From Rachycentron canadum (lineage: Eukaryota > Chordata > Actinopteri > Carangiformes > Rachycentridae), in NCBI GenBank assembly GCA_038496675.1, contig CM076656.1, positions 20,574,897-20,638,896 on the forward strand: a DNA stretch of 64,000 nt, written 5' to 3'. The position numbers were made by a program, and so were the translations under genes. Shown here in pieces: positions 25,601-38,500 of the stretch. The notes under the pieces are model-generated. The model was not told where the DNA came from. It made no database searches and worked only from the letters and a program-made list of their open reading frames with translations. Each line of letters starts with the position of its first letter. Position 1 is the stretch's first letter.

Positions 25601-28211
25601 CCCACCTATTTATATTTAAAATAACCAAACTCATTGTTAGGCAGATAGTATATTCGTTCTTTTCCACTGTAGGTGCAAACATATCACAAGAGTCATGCAT
25701 AACACAAACAATTGAGATATACAGAAAAAAAAAAAAAATTTCTAATGTTTTCAAATTTGTTGGAAGTTTTTAAAAAAAACAGGGTTAATTCTGGCAGCCT
25801 GCAAACAACAAGTTTCAACATCTGTTGCTTCTCTTCTTTGGTCTGTAAAATGGAAGGAAATTATGAAAAATGTCCATTACACTCTCCTGCATCCCAAGTT
25901 GACATATTCATAATGCGTCTATGTCTGACTAAAACTCAACAATACTTAGTTTACTATCATGGAACACCAAGGCTATGTCTACACAACTTCATTTTAGTTT
26001 TTGATTTTCTGGACGGGGATGGTTTTAGCATCCTGACTAGCTATATGCTCACACTACTGATTCCTGCTTATTCCAAAATTGCCTGAAGATTATGTTATTG
26101 TATTAATAACAGAGTTAAGCAGAGTTAACTCTCTGACACCTTCTAACATTGAAGAGTTTAAGATTGTATAATATAAGAAGATTATATCTCAACTGAAATG
26201 CCTAAGGAAGAATATACCATCTTCTACATTGTTTCACTATACTCCATTTGTCTATTACTGGTCTAAATGAGTCTATTAGTCCAACATGTTTGAAATGACT
26301 GGTCCAGACTCTCTGGAATCCACTGTCACCACCAATGAGTGAGGAATCCCAAAGCAACCAATCAGACTGAGCAGAGACTTCTGGGCTGCATTAAGTCAGA
26401 CATGCTATGGCCTCACTGGTCTGGTATATTTCATGGGGACACTGCTGCTTTGAATCTAGAGTTTCAGCTCATCACGTTGATTGAAAACATAAATTTCTCT
26501 TCGTTCATGTCTTGCTGTGCATTGTCTTATCCCTGCATTAACCTCTGGATGAAAGAGCCTTAGAGCTTGAGTCTTTGGCCGATCTTGAAGGCTGGGATAT
26601 TACTTGAGGAGAATTTGCATGTATATTTGCATGGCGGCATCAGTTTGCTCTGTTGTAGCACTCTCCAACAGGTTTGGAAGGGTTTGTTGGCTTTTCTGCT
26701 CTGTTCGCTGGGGCTTGTCCTATGGGGTGACTGACTGGGTGGCAGTATAGTGCAAGGGCATTATATGTAAATGGAAAACACCAGGGCATTGGCTTTTATG
26801 GTAAGCAGAGTTTCCAGAAGACTAAAATTCTCTACTCTCCTCTACTCGGTGCAGCTTGGCATCTGGACTCTGTTAAAGCAGCAGTGCCAAATGTTCGGCG
26901 GTGGGGAGCAGAAGGGGGCGACCAGCAGGGGGTCGAAGGGGAGGCATTGGAGGGCAGCGTTGTGTGGGGAGACTGTTAAAGACAGTAGTATGACAGGAGA
27001 GATGGAGTGAAAGAGGCACGCTTAAGGAAGCAACTAAAAACACAGGGTTGTAGTAGAGGCAGAGGCCTGCGGGTGTCGAGAGATGGGGGAAGTAGTGGAA
27101 GGCTGTACCTGGGCCTCTTGGATTACTGACCTGCTGTGAAATGAACATAAAGTAGGAGTCCATAAAGCTGTGGCTGAAACTAATGTTGGATTGCCTCAAG
27201 CTACAGCAGAATGGGCTGACACATGGACACCTTAGAGGAGCAATACAGCCATGATTTGAAGTTGTTTTGAATTAGGTTGGCCCATTTGTTTGCAGCCAGC
27301 TGTTGAAGCTTACCTCTCTCGCTTGACTTGGAATGATCTGCGTGTGATACAGGGGTCATACCTACCTCGGAGGGATGTCAAATGAACAGCTCGAGTGCTG
27401 TTTGTCAATAAATGACTCAGACACGTGATATTTCAAGTGGTGGATCAATGCAGCACACTCAGATGACCATGGTATAATTGATTGCCACTGTCAATCAAAG
27501 TTATGGTAATTAATTGTGACGGGCAGCTGGCTAGCTTGAGCTTAGTTATGGTCTGGAAAACCAAGGGGTCACTGTGATGGTATTCATCTCAGTTTGGCTT
27601 GAATTTATTATCTCTCTTCTATCTCACTATTATCTCTCTTTTTTTTTTTTTATCTTTATCTTCTTGCATTTATTTTAAGCAGAGAAGAGGATTTTGACCA
27701 TGAGCTTGGGCTCCATATTGAATAAATAGGGTAATATCAACAAGTCAAAGACTGGATCCCTGCGGCTCCTCTCTCCTTTATCCTCTTCTTTAGACGGAGG
27801 CAGCAGATGCTCCTCAGCTCTGGTTTTATTGTTTGTGGCTGGCCAGCCTGGGAGCTGACTTAAAGACGGGGGGGAGGAGATGAGCTTTTAGTGCCCTTTT
27901 CTTCTTCTCCTTCCTTCACACTCGCTTCACAGTTTTCTCTCTATCTGCGTTTGTCTTATTGAGCCCAGTTGGTGTCTGCTGGATGAGTTAATTCCCAGAT
28001 TGAGGTTTTGGTCCCTGTAAACAAAAGACTGCATTTTTCAATAGGCCACATGGCCACAAGTGGGAGGGCTCTGATCCATTCACAGCCTCTTTGGGTGCAT
28101 CTGCAGTTCCTATAGAGGCTCAACCCACAGGCTGATTTACCACCACTCAACAACAACAGGAGTAAACTCTCTATCACACAGGTCCTACATGTATTTATGA
28201 ATCCTAAAAGA

Positions 28212-28213
<2 letters not shown>

Positions 28214-28269
<56 letters not shown>
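28214..28269. repeat. CA microsatellite in intron 1
   Basis: An uninterrupted AC dinucleotide tract of about 28 units. The minus-strand frame with a run of VCVC is an artefact. Confidence 0.95.
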
Positions 28270-28271
<2 letters not shown>

Positions 28272-31200
28272 ACAAGGGCTGAAAGCCACAGGGAACGCAC
28301 AAAAATGCACACTCAGTGAATCTGCACTTCCCTTGCTTCTGCTTCTCATTGTGCCCAGAGGACAATGCAGCCTGCTTTGGCAAAGAGCCAGCTCCTCTCA
28401 TCTCCATTAGGTCATGCAGAGAGAGTTGTAGTGGTGATGGATACTTCAGTGGCCCCTGCTCCACTTTCTGTGGGGAGAAGAAAGGAACTTGGTTTACGTC
28501 ACTGCTGTCATGCACACAGATGTACCCTGGAAAGAGTGAAGGTGGACCTGGTGATTTTTCAATGTTTGAAATTCAGAATAAAAACAAAATGATTACATTT
28601 AACTTGAACACAGATGTTAAAATGGTTAGCCTCCTCAGCCCCACAAAGCCTTTGGCTGGCTCATCATTACAAGCACATGCTGTTGGAACAAGCATAGACT
28701 AAACCCACAGAGCTTTATTTAAATTCAAGTCATGGTCTCAAGATTTCCAAGGAGTTAAGAATTATTAAAAAAAAAAAAAAATGGCTGATTGGATTTGAAT
28801 GATTCATTTATCAAAAAGAAATGACCTCAGCACAGTCCTGGAACAAGATATATAGGGCAAAGTAAGATTGTGAAAATGTGTGGAAAACATTTTATTTCAC
28901 AACTTGGAAGAACAGTAATAACATTAGTACTTAAGTCCTATTTTTAGTCCAATAGTTACTTGTCTCTACACTTACACCTTACTGTGTTCACCCTGGAGTC
29001 AGGTTCAGAAATGTCTACTTTACAGCATTTATGATGGAGAGTGAATTTACTCATTGCTCTTGTCAGTTCAGGACTGGGGCCTCAAAAAAGCAGTTTAAGA
29101 GATTCTCATCTTTACTCATTTTTAGCCTCTTTTTTCCTCACTATGTTATTTGACTTAGACTATGAGTTGGTAACACAATCCTTTTTGGCTTGACTGCAAC
29201 AGCAGTAAACAGTGTCCATGAGTGACTGACTGAGTGATTATAGTTGGGTGATCATATTTCATATTGCCATGTACCAGGTTTTGACCTGGTCTTGTTCTAG
29301 ACTGGTTCTGACATTTGTCTGATTTGTTGATTTTAGTGTATTTAAATGTTTATGAATTTGATTGGTCAATGCCCGATGATGCATACAATTTTGGTGTCTA
29401 TGGCTGTAGTTCAGGTGGTTTAGCATGAATCACAGGGTTCCCTGTTTACAGCTTTCCCTTTCTACAGTTTCTTTTCCTGGAACCCCCAATTAATCAATTA
29501 ATGATCAATTGAATATTAGGCCCATTAATACAGTTTATTGAAGTTGTCAATGACTTGTACTTTCTTTCAAATAATTGTACAATTAGGTAAATATTCTGCA
29601 GATAAACCAAACAGAACAATTGCATTTCCACACCTAAATAACTGTCTATCAAAGTGTTTAAAGTTGTAGTTTGCTTTAGAGTTTTTTGAAAATACTCTGG
29701 ACTATAACTGTCTAACTGTTGCTGTAGTCATGTCAGTGACTAGTTAAGCCTCTGTTGGGAGCTGTTCATAGCCCTGACTCATGAGATAGTCCTCTGTGAT
29801 GTTGGGAATGCTGGGAGTCACCATATCTTTGGTCCACACATGCACCGTTGACATCATAACTTCCTCTTTGTTCACCTCTTTCTCCGTCTGTTTATTGGAG
29901 TGAGAGACATACAATTAGGGAGATGTGCGGGGAGTGAGAGAGTTGACATTTGTGAGAAGCAGAATATTCCAGTTCAAGTTCGTTGACCCAGATGTGTCAC
30001 TGGGTCATTCACTTCCTGCCAGATCATAGTCAGTCAGTGGTGTTTCAGCTCTGACTGGCTGCTCTGTTTACACAGTGTATCTATATGAGTATGAGTGTGA
30101 GTGTGTACTAGTCTTGGGAGGTCCATTAGGAAGAAAATTTACCGTCTGTAGCACGGACTAAGAACATAACACTCAAGGCTTTCACACATCTCTAAGTGAA
30201 ATCATAAACACTACAGCAACTGGCCATATAAAGGCAAAATATTTCTTTTCTCTCTCTCCACTAATTGGCACTGTAGACTTACTATCGCTCCTCCTCTTCC
30301 TTCGTCCTCTCTGGGTGGAGCTTTTTACTATTTGTTTGAGAGTGGATGAGGAATATGGGAGTGGGAGCTAGGAGAAATGAGAGAGTGAGTAAGACCTGGC
30401 TGGTTTAATTCACTCTGTCAGTGATTCCTGTCATTTCAGCTTCAGTTATAATGAAGTTAAAAGAGCTTCTTTTGTCAAGCTGTTTTTTTTCTCATCCTAA
30501 TTTGGCAGTGGTGTGTTTACTGTGAATGTGCAAGTAACAACTTTATTTAGAGACTGTGTGAACTTTTGCTCTTCTAAAATTGTGCACAGAAGTGTTGCAG
30601 CATATACAATGGGCCATAAATTTGCTGTGTTCATACTATGGTATAACCCCCCCAGACAACTGTGTCTAATAGCTCCCCTGCAGCAGAGGATTGACAATCA
30701 ATGCAGCAGTCTGGACATGAATGTGTGTGTTCTAAGAGAAAATAATTAACATTAACGAAGAGAAAAATAACTATAAGCCTTATTTCTGAATATGTGGTTA
30801 ACAAGCTAATCTTGCATCTATTTTCCCAATGAGTGTACAGTGGAATTAATTTACTGAAAGCCTGTTTTCTTTGACTGGATTATTAGGGGAGGATGAAGTT
30901 AACAGGGATGAGTGGTGCCTCTCTCTAAAAACGTCTGGTTTAAGGAGCTTGTAGGTTGTTAATACCTCCTCCTGCCACAGGAGCTAAAGGGCCCTTCTCC
31001 ACCCTCCGCACTAGTCCTGTGCTCTAGTGTCTCCCCATCCACCCCAAATAAGCAAGTGAGGTGCCAGGCTAAGCCTACGCAGAGCAGACAACCCCGGGTC
31101 TTATCTATGGAATGCTGGGCATCCTCACAGAGGATCTCCTCTGCACGCAGGAAGCTGTATTATCTTAAAGCCTTCGTCTCCTTTGATTGTCCCCTGGGAC

Positions 31201-31316
31201 CCTCCCTCTTTTCTGTCTCACTTTTAGATGTTTACCTCTCTCACTCTCTGCCTTTCCTTCTGCCTTCCTCATGCCTTCCTTCTGCCTTCTTTGTTCAATT
31301 TTCTCTCTGTCACTAC

Positions 31317-31340
31317 TTTTTTTTTTTTTTTTTTTTTTTT
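31317..31340. repeat. T-run in intron 1
   Basis: 24 consecutive T inside a longer pyrimidine-rich stretch (about 31200-31370). All three forward frames stay open over it only because of the base composition. Confidence 0.85.
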
Positions 31341-33050
31341 ACTCCAGCAGCTTTTTCCTCCTCTCTGCACAAGCACACAAATTGAGCTGAAATTCTTTCT
31401 GTCGTACACACAGAGGCCGTAGCTTTATCTTTGCTCTTTTGAGACTAGTTGAGAGAGCAGTTCAGGAGTTAAAGGGACAGATTTAAACCAGACAGAGCCC
31501 ATGATGGAGGATAATGATGATGCTGCCTTTTGTGGCCTATGCAGTTTTGCATGCCTTTGCTTTTTACTGGCTTGCATGTTTTTGGGACTGTGGTCAGCTA
31601 GCCTGGCAAAGGCACAAGCTCATGAGTCTTAAGTTGCTTTATTTTTCCTCTAATTCTCTCCTCTGATTCTAGACTTGGCTTTGACAAGACATCCCCGTTG
31701 TGCAGTTTTGTATTTGATTCATCTGTAGTGTGTAGTGAACTGTGTCTTTTTGGATCGGCTAAACAACAATTTCCTGTTATTGCTTTTTATGAGTAATTTC
31801 AACCAGAAACTTTAAAAAGATTGATAATGGTCATGCATCATATGGGCAAAAAGGAAACAGTGTCTGAAACAGGCTTGGACTATAGAAAAGAGACAAGCTA
31901 TTAGCAGCACTCTGTGTTCAGGTTTAATATGACTTGTTGAGATTGTTGGGTACATGTTTCCATGGTTAAGATGGTAGAGGAAGACACAAAACATTATCTT
32001 TGCCACCATCACTCAACAAAAAAAAATTGTTTGCCCTCTTATCTGAGCTAAAAGGCTCCCAAAGAGTTCTCATTGGTAAAATGAGCTTCTATATAATTTT
32101 TATAAGCTTATGGTAACTTCATAGAACATGTGTACAATATGTTATATCAGGCATTGGAAAGTTTTAGTAAAAATAAACCTTGTAATGGAGAAATGGGGAC
32201 CTTGATTTCAACTGTCTGTGAGAGCCTCTTTTCCCTAGGCCTGCTTATTTTGGGCATATCTCAGACTATAACATTTCTTATTTTTCAGGTTGAGAAAATA
32301 AACTGTCTCTGCTTGAATGATAAAAGTGATAAACTGAAGGCTTACAGGGCTGGACCCTGGATCGGGTTACCAAAGCAGTGCAGTCTGCCTGCCATACAGT
32401 GATTTAAACCAGGTTCCTGGTTTCCCCAAGGGGGGCCTACAGTGTACACGGCATGCATTACTGATGCAAAGCCATGGTACATGATCCATCATTAGACCAA
32501 ATTTTACCCAGCTGCCATCTCTGTGATTCACACGCAACTATGGGTCAGTATTCTGCACTAATATTTTTCTTACAGACAACCTTAACCTGGTTCATACTCC
32601 TTTGGCTGTGGTCCAGTTTAATGTTAGACTGAAATACATCAGCACCACTAACCAGAGTTTTGATCAGAGGTGTTTGCTAGGCGCTCTGTTTAGCGGTGAT
32701 GATGTAAAGCTATCATCATGTCAGTCTGGCAAAGTAAGCAACTGACACCATCAGTAATTTTGGTGTGGGTGAACTTGCATGTGAACTTGCAGTTATACAA
32801 AGAAGTATGGTTGTACAATGATTCGAGTGCAAATTACAGAGCAGTGTAGTGTAGTTTGTTACTCACACTAACTGCTGCACAGTAGGTTGTGGTGTAGAAA
32901 GCTGCTGCACTTGTCTGGAATTGACTGTTACTTTGTTTTGTGTGCAGGCCACTGATAGCTACACAGATTGGTCTTTAGTTTCCTTTGTGCTATATGGTCT
33001 TGTGTTCTTGTCTCAAACGTGGGATGTCACTAGAAGTTTATCACTAGAAG

Positions 33051-33107
33051 CTTTTCAGCTGTTAAAGCTGAAAAGAGTTCACAAGGAACTCTTTTCAGCT
33101 TTAACAG
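33051..33107. repeat. Perfect inverted repeat (22-bp arms, 5-nt loop)
   Basis: Arms 33059-33080 and 33086-33107 are exact reverse complements separated by ACAAG. A third copy of the inner word, CTTTTCAGCT at 33051-33060, pairs alternatively with AGCTGAAAAG at 33066-33075 across GTTAA. See findings. Confidence 0.9.
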
Positions 33108-35356
33108 ATGACAGGGTGATTTGAATTTGTGATTTGAATCGATTGTATTTCATTAAATCTTGTGTAATAAAACCTTACTCATTCTGGCTATAAATAATAA
33201 TAATAAAAATAATAATCATACCTTATGGTAGAAATAGTCACATACTGTTGAGGACTGAAAGCATTCAAATTCCATTACAGTTAAAAAGCACATCAGCTAA
33301 TTTTACAGATTAATACACCATCAACCAAAAGGAAGGTGGAGTGATTGGTTTGACCGACAACCTGAAAATATTCATGGTGCAATTTTGCCCATCTCTCCTT
33401 TTTAACAGTGTTGTAGTTTCGTGAACGTTCTTGGTACACGACCTTGTTGACTCCAGTGAGTTTTAGGGTATGGATGCCGGTCTTGTGAATCATCAGGAAG
33501 ACATTCATCCTTTAGTTTATTGTAATTTAGCTCATAATATAGTTAATATAGTCCATAGTAAGGACTGAACAAACCTTTCCTGTATTCTCAGTTAATTGTC
33601 CACTCAGGACTCTGTGATGTTTTAAGACTTGTCGCATTGGGACTTTGCCAGTCAGAGAAAATTGAGTTACTGCCACCGAGTTCTAAGTCATGCATCGCTG
33701 TAGGTGTCTTGTGTGAGAGTGAATAGCATGTAGTTATTACATTATTTGTGGTTTACCCCAAGAGTTCTCTGCTTTTGTGTCTTGGTTGCTATCATTGAGC
33801 GGAAGGGTTCAACTTCTGTGCAGCAACTGCAGCTGCAGCATAGAGTAAAGTTTCAGTTATGTGATAACAGTGTAACAACTATCATCATCGTCATCATGAC
33901 TGATGCAGATGTCATGGCCATGCACACAGGCTTATGTACTTTCTAGAGCAATATGAATACAACTCTTAATTGTTTTGCTGTTTAATATAGTTTGACCTAC
34001 TCAGATGAGTGAGGTGTATTTTTAGATGTGAGAACCCCCCAATCTGAAGAAAGGGCTGTATTGACATTTAATTTAACCACTGGCTTCTTATAGTCAAACG
34101 TCTTCAAATTAAAACGTATTGAAGCTTGCCTTAAGATACCTGAAAATGTTTTGTCAGATATTGTGTTGCTACTTTTTCCATAATGCCCTCTGCATCACCC
34201 TTTAGTCTCTTTTCTCCTCTGGGCACATGTCACACAATGAGAGCAAACGATTTCTGCATGGGCATCAGCTGAGAAAAGTAAATAGTCAACTAAAGGTCAG
34301 GATGCTGATATTTTATGGATGAGATGAGACCTGAGTGCAGGCAGAGAATCTAGGCCCTGTTATCCCAGGTATGAGCTCGAGTGATTATTCTCTTGTTATA
34401 TTGCAGATGCTACTATGGTAATGTTCTTTCCAACTAGTTTTCATCATGTTATCATTTCATTTGCTTAGGCAGCAGGGAAGGGCAGTGCTTGGATAAATAA
34501 CCTCTGACTCGTATATTAATCTTGTGGTATGCAATTAGCATTTGCAGCCACCACATTGTGAAATACATGTGTTAAATCAACACAGGTCTATTTTGTCTAA
34601 TGAGAGAACCAAATCTTTTATCAAAGTAGGCCTTTAGACAATTGTGGATGAAGTCTGCCTTTAATGCTAACATTACTTACATTGCAGTTGTCTTATCTGT
34701 CCACAACATGAGGTGCTCTCACCTTGCAGTCTGATTTCTATTCTTCTCAAACATTTCACTGGTGATCATCAGTGAATTTTTATATCAAACATAAGTATAT
34801 AGTACTTGGATTTCATTATCTTGTTGCAGATGACTTAAGAAAAGAGGCTTAGGCAAGTGCATAACTTGGTGGGACACCAGGCCTCACAGATGATCTGTTG
34901 CAGATCTGTAAAACTATTTCATTTGCTTGCCTAGGCCTCTTTTCTAGGATAATCAGAGACACATCTCTGTAACAGAGTTGCATTATGTGCAGAATCTAAA
35001 GTGCAGAGTGTTGGATACCAAGAGTGAGCTTCCCATTTGGTTTGAGACTTGTTTGAAAATCAACTATTTTGTTTAAATTTTAAAATGGTTACTCAAAGCT
35101 GTAATGACACATTGTTTAGTTTTTGAGAGAGCTGTAATACTTTATATTGGACACTGTTCACTATCTTGACTATCTCACTGTGTGTTCACTGCCAATACAC
35201 AAGTGTTGAGTGTTTATCAGAATCAGATAGATAATTGTTGGCACGACAGTCGGCCTTTCATCGTTTTAACAATAAACTGAGTTGTGTTTCCCTTTTATCA
35301 TGGCCCAGTGTCAATATTCAAATTTGTCAGACTGATTAGTTATTGGTCATTTTCAG

Positions 35357-35419
35357 GTGCTACGTGGTGAGAGGGAAGCAGTGGGTGCGGCATGCTGAGG
35401 CCACTCCCCCTGGCTCAGG
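35357..35419 (+). other. myo9b: myo9b 5'UTR part of exon 2
   Basis: The acceptor TTTTCAG ends at 35356. An out-of-frame ATG at 35392 opens a 34-codon frame that ends at TAA 35494-35496 and overlaps the true start, a classic inhibitory overlapping uORF. The main ATG at 35420 has A at -3. Confidence 0.6.
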
Positions 35420-35580
35420 ATGAGTGTCAGAGATGGCGCTGCCACTGTGGCAACGATTGCAGGGGGAGGAGGAGGGGGAGGAGGTGGGCCAGCTAACCCT
35501 AACGATAACGATGGCCGCTCATACCTGCTGCAGATCTACCCACGGCTAGTTGCCCAGCCCTCCACCTGCTGCAATCTTAG
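35420..35580 (+). CDS. myo9b: myo9b exon 2, coding part (residues 1-54)
   Basis: Start codon, nine-glycine run (15-23) and first strand of the RA domain (SYLLQIYPRL). Donor TTAG/GTGAGTG. Ends after two bases of Arg54. Confidence 0.88.
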
Positions 35581-38500
35581 GTGAGTGTTCCACCATGTAA
35601 CTGCTACAGAGTGTTAAATTAGCATCAAATATTTATTTTTTTAGTTAAAATCAGGACTTTGTTGATTTGCAACTGCAACCATTGTATGTGAGCATTGATC
35701 GAACTTTGAAATGTACTTTTTCTATTCAGGGTGCAGAAGGATGCAACAGCTGCCTCTGTGATCTCAGATGCTGCCACGGCACTGGGGCTGGACCCTGGCC
35801 GCCTATATGTGCTGGCGGAGGTGAAGGAATCTGGTGGGGAAGAGTGGGTGCTTGAGGCCGGAGACCTTCCAGTGCAGAGGTTTTTGCTGTGGCCTCGGAA
35901 AGCTCAAGAGCAACACCCTCAGAGCCTTGGCTTTTACTTCTTACTACAGGTAGAGTTAACAGCACTCACTGTATGAGGACATGGAGGACCACAAAGAAAA
36001 GTCTGACTATTGCATTCTGCTTCCTCTTCCCTCTTCCTCTTTGTCGCCATTTTCAGTGACAAACAAAAACAAGTTGTCACCCTTGGTAACAAGTTACACA
36101 CAAATGATAAGGGGAAAAAAAAGAGCAAAATAAATTTGCTATATGCAAAATGTTTCCCAACATCAGGAGCTCAGTATCATTTCAGCTTTTCCTAGAATAC
36201 TTCAATTCTCTCAGAAAGACAGTGTGTTTGCAGTAAACTGTCACATTTAATTTTCCTTTCCAATCTCTGATCCAGGAGAGGAACCATGATGGCTCTATCC
36301 ATTATGTCCACCTCCCATCTGTATCCAAGGAGCAGGAGGCACAGCGACTTGCCGCCAGGGGCTTCCTTCCACCTCCACAGGACGACTTTGCAGACCTCTG
36401 CAACCTCCCCATCCTCAATGAAGACAGGATATTAAATAACCTGCGCACACGCTTTTACAAGAAAAAGATCTACACCTATGCAGGCAGCATCCTCATCGCC
36501 ATTAACCCCTTCAAGTTCCTGCCCATCTACAACCCTAAATATGTCAAGATGTATGAGAACCACCAGCTGGGCAAACTGGAGCCTCATATTTTTGCTATCG
36601 CAGATGTGGCCTACTATGCCATGCTCAGGAAGAGAGTCAATCAGTGCATTGTCATCTCTGGGGAAAGTGGCTCAGGCAAGACCCAGAGCACCAACTTCCT
36701 GATCCACTGTCTGACTGCGCTCAGCCAGAAGGGGTACGCCAGCGGGGTGGAGAGGACCATACTGGGGGCAGGACCAGTCCTGGAAGTAAGCATTAATGTT
36801 AATGTTAATATTAGTGTTAATTATGTGACAGTGGGGCTGTCAGTCATCCCATTTTGAGGTATTTGACCGGATAGCAACAGCAGGGCCGTTGTTGTATTAT
36901 GTATGGTAATTTTGTCAGACAATGTCATGGGTATAACAATACTGAGCAGCAGTATGGAGAAGTGGCTTGGAAGTTAACATATAGTCTTAGTTTCTATTGA
37001 AGGTAGTTATTTCCAGCGGTTCCACAACAGTTTCGAACTTTAGAATTTTGGTAACTGGTGAATTAGCGTAACCCACTATGGCTCGAAGCCTAGTGACCTG
37101 ATCTGGTTTTAGGAATGAGTTCATTCTTGTGAAGAGATGAGAATTGATATAAAGTCTGACATCAAAGCTGTCTTGTGTAAGGGAGCAACAAAACAACAGA
37201 ATGAGAGATAAATTGTGTGAATGAAACAGGTGAGCCTGGTAGTTCCCCATATCACAGGTGATATGTTATTGCTAATCAGGCTTAGCTACCTTCGTGCAAT
37301 GGCTTCAGTCTTTCCTGCAGTGCATTTTGACTTAATCTCAATGCACTGCTATTTTGAATAATTCATATCCAACTATTACAGACAGTGCATCCTCAAAGGT
37401 TTTTCAACGACTTATTATGTTGCAAAGTAATTGTAAAACATCATATCAAAGTGTCAGATCTTATTCAGTACTGAGTAAATCAATTTAAGACTGTGACTTA
37501 AACTGGGTTTATGGTAGTCTGTGTTAAGTGTAAAACACTATAATACAAAGACAATGGTTTACCCAGAAAGAAGAAATGAAAAAGAGGATGGGAAGTTGCG
37601 CTATTAACCCTTTAATGTGGCCCCTTGCCTTTGAAAATACTGTGGGAATCTAGAATAGATGGGGCGGTTTCTTGGTTCCCTATCTCTACATACTTTTGAG
37701 TAAACACTGATGTTTCTGATTGTGTATTTGTATGTGAGCACTGATCTTGTTCTCTTACTCTAACAGATTGCGTAACATCATTTCTCTTGATTATATTTTT
37801 GACCATCAAAATATGAACAATTTAGATTTCGTTTGGCGCTGTTTTTGACCAGATGTTGGTATTTGATGTTTTGGTCAGGTGACTGTGCGTCCTCCTGAAG
37901 TTTGATGCTTGTACTGACTTGCTGTCTGCAACCACTGACAGGCCAGAAGAAACTGAAAAGTTTGTGTAAGGTACAGATAGCTAGTGGGAAGGTATATCTC
38001 AGTAAATTATGAAAACTGATTTTTCCATTACTTTCCTCTCACTCCAGTGTAGAATATTTGTATAAGGCACAGTGACTCTGAGTCATACAGACCGTTTACT
38101 TTGCTTAGTTCTCTGACTAACTGGAGTGAGCAACTGTCTGATTGATAAACAGGAGTGAGGCAGTGCTAATCAGTCAAAATTGATTAATTGTGTTGTCTAT
38201 AAAAAATATCAATAAATTGTGAAAAATACTGGTTATAATGCCCCCACAAAAAAATTAACAGTGCATAATTTGTATGTTATGCATTGTTAGGTTGAAAGTA
38301 GCTAATGTGGTTCACATTTAGTCTATAGAAGAAATTAGAAATATACTATACTTCTTGCATAGTAAATATGTAAGAAATGTGTAACCTGCTAATGGTAATG
38401 ATTCAGTATTAGTATGGGGTGCGCTTTTATTTTGAAGTGAAATGAAACAACCTGCTGTGGTTTGTCACTAGCTTCAGTAATGTTCAAGTTGAGACATCGG

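Larger units (their letters stand above)
16685..35356 (+). other. myo9b: myo9b intron 1 (18.7 kb)
   Basis: No supported gene on either strand; reading frames of up to 128 codons are unrecognisable and lack coding character. Contents: a CA microsatellite (28214-28269), a T-run (31317-31340), a hairpin-forming inverted repeat (33051-33107), a G-rich patch with two CTCF-like matches near 26908-26934 and several A/T runs. Long first introns often hold enhancers, but I cannot pick one out. Confidence 0.6.

Noticed and set aside
27956..28312. Minus-strand frame with a long VCVC run (also seen at 42091-42276, 40464-40670 and 12039-12278).
   Set aside because: These are translations of CA/GT microsatellites.
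28316..28702. 128-codon plus-strand frame next to a CA microsatellite.
   Set aside because: Composition is not coding-like, there is no similarity I recognise, and overlapping frames on both strands are equally long.
33051..33107. Inverted repeat as a microRNA precursor.
   Set aside because: The stem is only 22 bp with a 5-nt loop, too short for a Drosha/Dicer precursor of about 60-70 nt.
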